The translations under genes were made by a program, and so were the position numbers. From Incurvaria masculella (taxonomy: Eukaryota > Arthropoda > Insecta > Lepidoptera > Incurvariidae), in the NCBI GenBank assembly GCA_946894095.1, contig OX335647.2, forward strand, positions 13,162,001 through 13,226,000: a DNA stretch of 64,000 bases, written 5' to 3'. Shown here piece by piece: positions 56,532 to 64,000 of the stretch (positions within the stretch are counted from its first letter, which is position 1; the number at the start of each line of letters is the position of its first letter). The notes under the pieces are model-generated. The model did not search any database, had not been told where the DNA came from, and worked only from the letters and a program-made list of their open reading frames with translations.

Positions 56532-56695
56532 AGCGGCTCGTAGCCTAGTGGCGCTGGAACTGGCCTAGCGTACCAGAGGCCTGGGTTCAATACCGACATG
56601 CACCACTGTCTTTCTCTTTCCGAGTTCTATTGGGCTAATATCATAACGGTAGTTGTGTGGTATTAGCCATCCATGTCAGGTCGCATAAAAAAAAA
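56532..56695 (+). repeat. SINE with tRNA-like head and the shared 3' tail
   Basis: The head AGCGGCTCGTAGCCTAGTGG (A-box side) and GGCCTGGGTTCAATACC (B box) is followed almost directly by the tail GGGCTAATATCATAACGG, TATTAGCCATCCATGTCAGG and an A tract of nine. The tail is the one carried by the 5S-headed SINE at 20820-20905. The body present in the 5S copy is absent, so this is a short form. Confidence 0.8.
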
Positions 56696-58385
56696 TTCAA
56701 TCTCTGTGCATTGGACTTTTGAATTCGTTAAGTCACCGTTGGAATTGAAAAAAATATACGACATAACAATTTGTCTGGTTATAAATATTGAATTGTTTTC
56801 AATAACCTACTGACGGGAACTGTTTACTTTGCAATTAAAGTATTATTGTAATACCCATAAAATATTACCGAAATCGCATCAACTTCGAGCCCGAAACTGG
56901 AATTACATTTTATTTATGTACGGTTTGACCAGAAAATACCAAAAAAAAAACCCGCTTTTAGTAAGTCGCTGTTTGAAGTTACCAAAGCAAACAAACATTT
57001 AATTTCAGTTATGTATGTGCATTAACTATACATAAGTTATTACTGTATTATATCTTACTTGTATGATGAATGACGATAAAACCTGCAGATTATGGTTGAG
57101 GCTTGTTCTTCGGGTGAGTACAAATTATATTATTTTGGAGCGAAGTTTACTTACGATCGTTTCTTCGGATGGGACTTTTGAGATTAGCATCTTACCCAGA
57201 AAAAGTGAAACAACGGAAAAAAAATAAATTACGAACAGGAATTGTAAACGTTTTTCGTATCATAAGTATGTACATTTATAGTATTTAAGCAGATATTTTT
57301 TACGGGTGTTTTTAATGATTGTCGTTTGGTTCAGTAACCAAGTTATAAAAGTTACAAAGATATTGCCAGGATTATAAAAGGAAGAAAAACTTAGAACAAG
57401 GAAGGGCATGCAGCAACCCTGTGGTGTCTAGGGTCCCGGCTCGGCTCGCCAGGACCATATAGGGCTTAGGCGCCACAAGTAAACCAATAGCCCTCTGACG
57501 GGAAGATAGGGAGAAGCTTTTGTACATTCCTCTTATAAACCACCAGCCTCCAACCGCTAGCCACCAGCCACCGTCCTGCCGTGACGTCGCCGGCGGACGT
57601 CTTCGCATATATAATTAACAACCAGTTCCATTAAATATTCTAAATATAATCTAAGTTATCTTCCGCATCAGAGTTTAACAAGCTCTACCTGCACAATAAA
57701 CAATATCAATAATAAAAATATTTCTTTCTTTAAATTTTATTACGAATTTAGTTGATGTCGATCTCTATCATATTAATTAACATGATTTTATTACCAATCT
57801 GACTAATTAAGGTATTTTGTATCCGTCTATTTCGATATGTATTCAATTCAAATGGAATCGGCAGCAACTATCAAGTCAATCATTCTAGATTGTATGAAAC
57901 TAAAAAAAACACTTTTTCAATATTCACACAGCCCTGTCAGACAGCAATGCTAATCGATTGGGTAACAAGCACCGCCTAAACCAAAGCGCATGCATACAAC
58001 ATATGCCCATCTGGTATATGTCACATGTGTCGCAATGAAATAGAAAATGCCGAGGTTCCATTTATTTCGATGACGTAAAGTTATTTTAAACTAACATAAA
58101 AGCATAGATACCATCACGCCGTTTCCCGGAATGGCAGGCAGATATGATAGAGCTCCATACGGTATACGGTACGATCACAGCATACATCTTTCGTTCTCTC
58201 TACTGACATATATCTTTCATACATGCTCTACTATAATGGGTCCTACGCACTTGACCTTTACGATCAATTTCGTCTTAGTACGTACTCCTAAGCCACCCGG
58301 GTACGACACTTCCGTTCGCTTTTGCTTTGTAAATGTGTTCCGATATCATTTCGTCACCCATTTGCTCTACATCTGAGCACCCGCC
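56696..58385. other. no gene seen
   Basis: AT-rich. The stretch from about 58130 probably belongs to the repeat that continues at 58390. No exon is supported. Confidence 0.4.
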
Positions 58386-58389
58386 CCAC

Positions 58390-58605
58390 AGAATAAGAGC
58401 ACCCCCTTGTGGTTGACATCAGGCTTTTGAGAACGTACCGTTTCTCAAACTCATTTATCTGCCGCACCGCAAGATGCGGCAGATAAATGAATTGTGAAGC
58501 ACCGCGGATGCCATTCCTCATACCTATGACGTGGGAGTTTCAAGCGTAATTTTAACAAGCTCGATAGCTCGGCGATAGTCCGCAAATCGGCCCATACCGG
58601 TTTTT
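58390..58605 (+). repeat. dispersed repeat, copy of 23130-23345, with fold-back
   Basis: Blocks as at 23130. A 16-bp perfect inverted repeat (58451-58466 and 58475-58490, spacer CCGCAAGA) sits in it. The 23-kb copy has CATCAGGATATGG instead of the second arm. Confidence 0.75.
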
Positions 58606-58754
58606 CATACCGGTTCCATATCGGTCTAAAACAATATTGACACACTATGGTCAATTTTACATCTCCGAATAAATAAAATAAAATAACAAAAATTAATCTG
58701 CTTTCAATGTAAGGCTAGCAAGATAGCAAAGTAAACGGTTGACAAAGTATGTGA

Positions 58755-58806
58755 CGATATTTCGCAAAATCACTAGGTAAATCCCTAGTGATTTTGCGAA
58801 ATATCG
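58755..58806. repeat. perfect 23-bp inverted repeat, 6-base spacer
   Basis: Arms 58755-58777 and 58784-58806 (CGATATTTCGCAAAATCACT...) are exact reverse complements around TAAATC. Confidence 0.95.
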
Positions 58807-59166
58807 GCCTAATCTATTTCTATGCTACATTTACATGGGTAATACAATATGTACGCGGGGTAGCAACGAGTCCGCCGACGTCGTCGTCGTCACGAGCAGC
58901 TCTCGTTAGACGTCACGACGTGACTAGATCAACAATGACTAGAAATTAAGACATTTTGCATCCACAGTCGCGTGTGCACCGATACAGTACAATGTAGAAC
59001 CCGAATTGTGTGCGAAATAGCCACCTCTATTGAGAGTCAAATATTTTGGTTATATTGACCTCTGTGAGATGGCAGTCTTCGAGGGTCATGTCTTATTCGA
59101 TGACGGCTGTTATGGGACGTTCTTGATGAGGTTATAGATAGATGTTCCAAAAACGGTGGAACGGTA

Positions 59167-60704
59167 TTTTTTTTTTTTTATTTATTTATTTAAGGAAAAG
59201 ACACAGAAACAAGTATACAAATACATACAATGCAAACAATACTTAAAAAAAACTTAACTTATTTCCACTACGCTTTCCACCGAAACATACAGATCTAAAA
59301 AGCAAGGTACGTGAAGAAAGATAAAATAAAAAAACAAAAAAAAAACTAACCAAAGGAAAAAAAAATACTCTGAAATGGAACAATAGTGAATTCTTAATAT
59401 TAGGCACATATTACAATGTATTTCTTAAATGGATGTGAAATACGGTGTGAAATTACTGTAATTTATTTTTATTTATATTAAGGCTTTAATAATGTTTTTC
59501 ATACTAAGTACGGGTTATTAGTAACAATATAACAACAAAACAGCTTGTAAGATTTTCACTGCAAACCATCCAGCAGTCTCCGAACATGTTTTTTAAAAGT
59601 AATAGAAGAACAGGAAAATATGTCTATGCTGGACATTTTTTTATTGTAAATATCACAAATCCTGTGAATAGGTGCACGAAATCCAGAATTCGTTGCAGCT
59701 CTTTTGACATGAAAGAGAGTCACAGAACGTGTAGCCCTGGCAGGGGTATGAAGTCCAACAAGTTCAAGTAAGTCTGAGCAATTGTATTCTGCAACAATAA
59801 TGTTGCGTAAGGCAGACATATCGAGTAACGAACGGCGGTCAGACAAGGAAGGCATATTATAATTTTTTAGGAGATGAATGTATGAGTCTTTTTTAAATGT
59901 AAGTCGGTAGTGCAGTGCCCGGAGAAATTTCTTTTGAACTGACTCGATTCGCTCTGAATGTACAGCGTAATACGGGTTCCACACTACCGACGCGTACTCA
60001 AGTTGAGACCGAACAAGCGCGTGATAAAGAAATTTGTAGGTTCTGGGCAAAGTGAATCTTTTCGAGGATCGCAGCATGAACCCCAGCATTTGGTAGGCTT
60101 TATTGGTGATTCGGTCAACGTGAGCATCCAGGTGTAATTTCTCATCAATCGTAATGCCAAGGTCACGTATGCATTCTACACTATCTAGGATGTGGCCTCC
60201 AATGTGGTAACTGTGTGTGAATTTGGTTCGGTTTTTTGTAAATGAAATTTTCTTACATTTTTCATAGCTTAAAAATAATTTGTTTTCAAGACAGTAATTA
60301 AAAAAACGATCTAGATCTTGCTGAACCATAAGGCAATCATTTTGATGGCCTATTGTTTTAAAAATTTTTAGGTCGTCAGCAAATAAGAGAACTTTGCAAT
60401 AATTGAAACAATTTATTACATCATTAATAAACAAAATAAATAATAATGGTCCTAAAATCGATCCTTGTGGTACTCCAGAAGTAACGACTACAGAAATTGA
60501 CGTGTGGCCATTGATCACAACAGATTGGCTTCTTTTATGGAGATAAGATGTAAACCATCGTAAAAGGTTTCCTTTAATACCATTGTATGCGAGTTTTTTC
60601 AGCAGAATGACGTGATCAACTTTATCAAAGGCCTTTCTGAAGTCTGTGTAGATTGCGTCTACTTGTACACGTCTGTCGTATGAGATACAGTGATGATAAA
60701 TACA
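59167..60704 (-). mobile_element. 5'-truncated LINE (Jockey/CR1-like)
   Basis: The minus strand carries the C-terminal half of a LINE reverse transcriptase, a 3' untranslated region and a 3' tail of ATAAATAAATAA plus A12-13 (reverse complement of 59168-59195). Upstream homology stops near 60704 at an in-frame TAA, consistent with 5' truncation during insertion. No clear target duplication is visible. Confidence 0.88.
59556..60704 (-). CDS. LINE reverse transcriptase, C-terminal part
   Basis: About 382 codons are open without an initial ATG. The first ATG is at 60518. Order of motifs: VDAIYTDFRKAFDKVDH (RT motif A), SGVPQGSILGPLLFILFIND (motif B), LLFADDLKIF (the FADD catalytic motif C), then the thumb with LGITIDEKLHLDAHV and a long C-terminal region. 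The GVPQGS/FADD arrangement is typical of Jockey and CR1 clades of non-LTR retrotransposons. Endonuclease and ORF1 are absent because of truncation. The frame is otherwise uninterrupted, so the copy is fairly young. Confidence 0.9.
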   Translation of the reverse strand, partial: CIYHHCISYDRRVQVDAIYTDFRKAFDKVDHVILLKKLAYNGIKGNLLRWFTSYLHKRSQSVVINGHTSISVVVTSGVPQGSILGPLLFILFINDVINCFNYCKVLLFADDLKIFKTIGHQNDCLMVQQDLDRFFNYCLENKLFLSYEKCKKISFTKNRTKFTHSYHIGGHILDSVECIRDLGITIDEKLHLDAHVDRITNKAYQMLGFMLRSSKRFTLPRTYKFLYHALVRSQLEYASVVWNPYYAVHSERIESVQKKFLRALHYRLTFKKDSYIHLLKNYNMPSLSDRRSLLDMSALRNIIVAEYNCSDLLELVGLHTPARATRSVTLFHVKRAATNSGFRAPIHRICDIYNKKMSSIDIFSCSSITFKKHVRRLLDGLQ

Positions 60705-62879
60705 TTACAGAAATCACCTCCTCTAAACCTTGAAGTTGAGATGACACTCTCTGAAAGGTAAGCATTTATTTGAATGTATATTCTTTTTTATTTTAAATAA
60801 ATTTTGCTATTTCAGCGGCTCTGAAAAGTCGATTTGATCAAATAATTCCAGCATAATTAAATCTGTCAATTGTTTTGCTCACTCTTTTTCCTCTCAACCT
60901 CAAAATCAATGATCGTAGGCTTTTCCTCCAACGGTTTTGTTCCAAGCATCAAATGCAATTATGTAGAGCTTCCCTTCATTCCAAGTCCAAGCCGCTGAAT
61001 ACATGCCAAAGAGATATGCTATGTTCTTGAAATGATAAACTCAAATTACGACCACGTCCGAGTCAACAAAGTTGAACCAAAACTATCTTTGCCTGTTCAG
61101 TCAATGCATAGAATCCTTGTGTCAGCTTTTTGGCAGTCGCATTTTTCTCAAAAAAAATGTTCATGCCCTACGTTGCTACTAGAAATTTTCTCTTGCAGTA
61201 TGTAATGAAAACATTTTGTGCATCCCCTCAAGGTTATTTACAGTTTCTAAACAATTCATCCAATTTCATCTAAACAATACCTGCTTGTTATGTCAGTTGT
61301 GTGGAAATGAATACAAGTAGTTTTTCTAACATTGCCCTACTTTTAGGCACTATGGCCTGTCAGTATCGGTAGGCCTTTGACGAGGCGCCTCGGCGTCAAT
61401 TATCGAGTTGAAACAACGCTGAACGGGGTCGGTTTAGTTTTCGAGTGTCAAATCATGCAGCATTAAAGGCCGTATTTTTTATCTTGCTGACTACAGACCT
61501 AAGAATTTGATGTTAATCTCAACTGAATATTGTTCTTATTAAAAGAGCCTTGACGGACCGGACACACCTATTGTGGTTCCATTTCACTTTTAAAGAACGG
61601 TAGGTAGGTACCCTAAGAAAAATACCATTTTCCTCACTTTCAACTTGGCGCCCGAACATCACAGGCCTCTGGAAACGAAACAAGAGTTGGAAGATGTTCA
61701 AAGGTGTGCATATTACTGGTAATTCCGTGGTCCAATCCTAGATCAAAAAATCTTATTGTAAATCCAATTTCGGGATCCAATTTGATCGAGCCGGCACATA
61801 TGCAAGTCTAAAATATACTGAGGACTAAAATATACTTTATTAAATATAATAAGGAGCAATACTGTATCATATCTTCATTCATAACGGTTATATTTGTGCC
61901 GCCATGAACTGTAAGTGGATTTTGATGTGGAATATAAAAGAGAACGGTACTCAAACATGAACGGCGGTAAATGCTTTACATAAATTATTCACGAATGTTT
62001 GCTAATCTTTTTCGTTTCGGTCCAGCGCCTCCTTGGTGAGGAATCTTAAATATTACACCGTGGGAGTGTGTCCATCTGTAATCTGTGGGAGATTTCAGCC
62101 CAACCGTTGACCCAACCGACTTGAAGTAGTTAAAAGCAGTTTTATCAATAATTATTTAGAGAAAAGCAACCTTTTTACAATTTGCTAGCGACCCTTCTTA
62201 GCGCTTCGCACGGGAAGCACTAATTACCCATAGCCCGATGACTTCTGGTGGATGGATAAGGGCGGTCATGTGACGAATTTTAAAACTGACATCCGCCACA
62301 GAATAACGCAATTCGTTCTGTCATCCGATAGTATTGGACGCTGCCGAAGTATGGGATGACAGTTCGGATTTGATTATTCTTTGATGGGACTTTGCTCGGA
62401 AACATAAAAAAATTCTTGATCCGATTGCTACCAAACTTTACAGGATCAATTTTTAAATCGCCTGAAAATATCATCAAAATCGGCCACGCCGTTATGGAGT
62501 CTATAGGGAACATACATAAATAAGATTGCTTTTGCAGATACGAAAAATACAGTGTTTTGAGGCTACTTGATTGTTTAAAAGGTTTTGAATGACTTTCTGC
62601 AGATATCGTCATAGTACTTATCATAATTAAGTTTGATAACCAACAAAACTCTCCACAACGCTCCTCATTTAGGTAATATTGGTAAGAGTGAGCCCGCTTC
62701 TTTTTGGTAAATTGTATCATTTCATTTGATGATATTGATACAATAACTTTGGACCTGGATTACTCATCAACATATGAATATCAGATAAAATAACCACATT
62801 TACGTTATAGGTTTCAAATTAACGCATGCTTAATCTTTTTGAAATTCCAAAATAAGTATTAGTTATTTTTACAAATGGA
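60705..62879. other. no gene seen
   Basis: AT-rich DNA. The 146-codon minus frame at 62280-62720 runs through repeat-like sequence (CAAACTTTACAGGATCAATT and following) and has no domain I recognise. Confidence 0.4.
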
Positions 62880-63325
62880 ACTGATTGCAATCGGGTGCCA
62901 TCACGCCCTTAAACCATTTCAGTAGGTCATAATGTACACCTACATATTACATTTAATGTATAAGTACATCGTGATAAATGCTATTGAAACATTTTGAATA
63001 ACCGGTGAAAATGGTGTCCACCTGAGTTCTTCGAACCAAGTTGTCAACAGCAAACTATCTTTCCGTGAAAACTGTAAGATTAGCCACTACCAAGCGATTT
63101 CATCATAAAGCCATGTTGCTTTCTAGTAATGCTATTCGAAATAAACGCATAAACCTGATCACAGAATATTTTTTCGAAAGCTTGCAGAATACTGATAAAA
63201 TTGAGACCGAACGATAATCTCATCCACTTTTGTGTATCGGAACAACTAATGCTTGCTTCCATTTTGTGGGAAAGATAACTTGCACAGCTTACCTTTTCAA
63301 AGTGGTTGACAAACCTTCCCATTTC
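62880..63325 (-). pseudogene. decayed LINE reverse transcriptase fragment
   Basis: On the minus strand ISILQAFEKIFCDQVYAFIS and ITRKQHGFM match the LINE motif RPISIL...FEK...QHGF. After a stop and frame changes NLTVFTER, then RRTQVDTIFTGYSK, continue the order (compare QVD.IYTDFSKAF of RT motif A). Several stops and shifts show it is dead. It belongs to a related but not identical LINE to that at 59167. Confidence 0.7.
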
Positions 63326-63509
63326 CTCGCGCAGTTGGCGTCATGTCATCACTACCTAGACATTTGGGTCTATTCTTTTGAGGTAAATAAACACACATTC
63401 TGGAGCGACTCTGATCGTCTTTTCTACAGATATGTGAGGGGACACGGCATTGGCAGTAACAGGGATGGTAGGCAGCGCTGCAGTAGTTGAATATTGCTTC
63501 TGAAAGAAT

Positions 63510-63790
63510 TGCAAATAACCGGCCAAGTGCGAGTACCATCTTACAAGATTTAACACAAAACAATCACGTTTTTTTGTATCTTTAATTTTTTTATTTTACC
63601 TATTTGTTGTCATAGCGGCAAAATAAATACACCTTCTGTGAAAATTTCAGCTGCCTACCTATTACGGTTTATGAGAAACAGCCCTGTGACAGACGGACGG
63701 ACGGACAGACGGACGGACGGACGGACGGACGGACAGCGGAGGCTTAGTAATAGGGTTCCGTTTTCACCCTTTGGGTACGGAACCCTAAAA
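63510..63790 (+). repeat. GACG-microsatellite repeat family, complete copy
   Basis: It starts near ACCGGCCAAGTGCGAGTACC and passes TTTTTTATTTTACCTATTTG and TTTCAGCTGCCTACCTATTA. A (GACG)n tract follows at 63691-63735. It ends AATAGGGTTCCGTTTTCACC and CTTTGGGTACGGAACCCTAA. The terminal AGGGTTCCG...CGGAACCCT pair forms a hairpin. Confidence 0.85.
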
Positions 63791-64000
63791 ACTGATTACA
63801 GATGCTGGCTCCATCACGAGCCACCAAGCCGGCGTAGTGCATCTCACGCAGAACACAGAGCTTTGCCATGACTCCATAATAGCTTTGGTTTCAAATCTTA
63901 TTCTAGTTTCGCAACTTTCGATGTAGATCAGCCAACACTCTCTTTGCCTGGCCCGCAATAATGAAGAAAATGTGTCTTAATTATTTTGGTTTTCCAATAG
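63791..64000. other. no gene seen
   Basis: Nothing recognised up to the window edge. Confidence 0.4.

Noticed and set aside
62280..62720. 146-codon minus-strand ORF
   Set aside because: It runs through repeat-like, serine/lysine/isoleucine-rich AT sequence without a domain.

Overview
This window looks like an AT-rich insect nuclear genome, most likely a moth or butterfly. The evidence is short exons isolated in long AT-rich introns, no compact operons, and dense interspersed repeats. One repeat family carries a (GACG)n tract next to AGGGTTCCG/GGTACGGAACCC ends, a type I know mainly from Lepidoptera. Species is not resolvable by eye.

One host gene is securely recognised: the 3' end of SMG6 (the PIN-domain endonuclease of nonsense-mediated decay). 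It lies on the minus strand in three exons: 45691-45538, 40407-40150 and 39640 to about 39408. The splice sites and phases agree, and the expected acidic catalytic positions of the PIN fold are present. Its introns are full of repeats. Four further candidate exons are weaker and unidentified: 9154-9180 (+, a first exon with a strong donor), 11310-11451 (-), 22134-22310 (-, ends in a stop) and 53236-53465 (+).

Mobile DNA dominates. (1) 13484-18554 is a Ty3/Gypsy LTR retrotransposon on the minus strand. It has 340-bp LTRs that look identical, an ATAT target duplication, gag, a -1 frameshift heptamer, and pol broken by one stop codon. (2) 23799-37080 is a 13.3-kb element with two 3,371-bp repeats differing at one base that I could find. 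It has TG...CA termini, a GGTG target duplication and a 6.5-kb interior with no credible ORF, so I read it as a very recent giant-LTR non-autonomous retroelement. (3) 19574-20105 is a hAT-type MITE with an exact 8-bp target duplication. (4) 46143-47283 is a DNA transposon with 33-bp inverted repeats, an AATT duplication and a 189-codon ORF. It sits in an intron of SMG6, and an unoccupied paralogue of its insertion site lies about 1 kb away. (5) 59167-60704 is a 5'-truncated LINE, and 62880-63325 is a decayed LINE. (6) At least a dozen SINE copies occur. One full copy has a 5S rRNA-derived head (20517-20905) and another has a tRNA-like head (56532-56695), and the two share the same 3' tail.

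Other structures stand out. A ~60-bp minisatellite (45682-46060) repeats the SMG6 exon's own 3' splice site. Several near-perfect fold-back palindromes replace paralogous sequence inside repeats. One SINE copy inside the giant-LTR element shows a strong A-to-G bias. There are also tandem CRE-like sites and a cluster of CpG-rich pockets at 52-56 kb. Most of the rest is intronic or intergenic DNA in which I see nothing specific.
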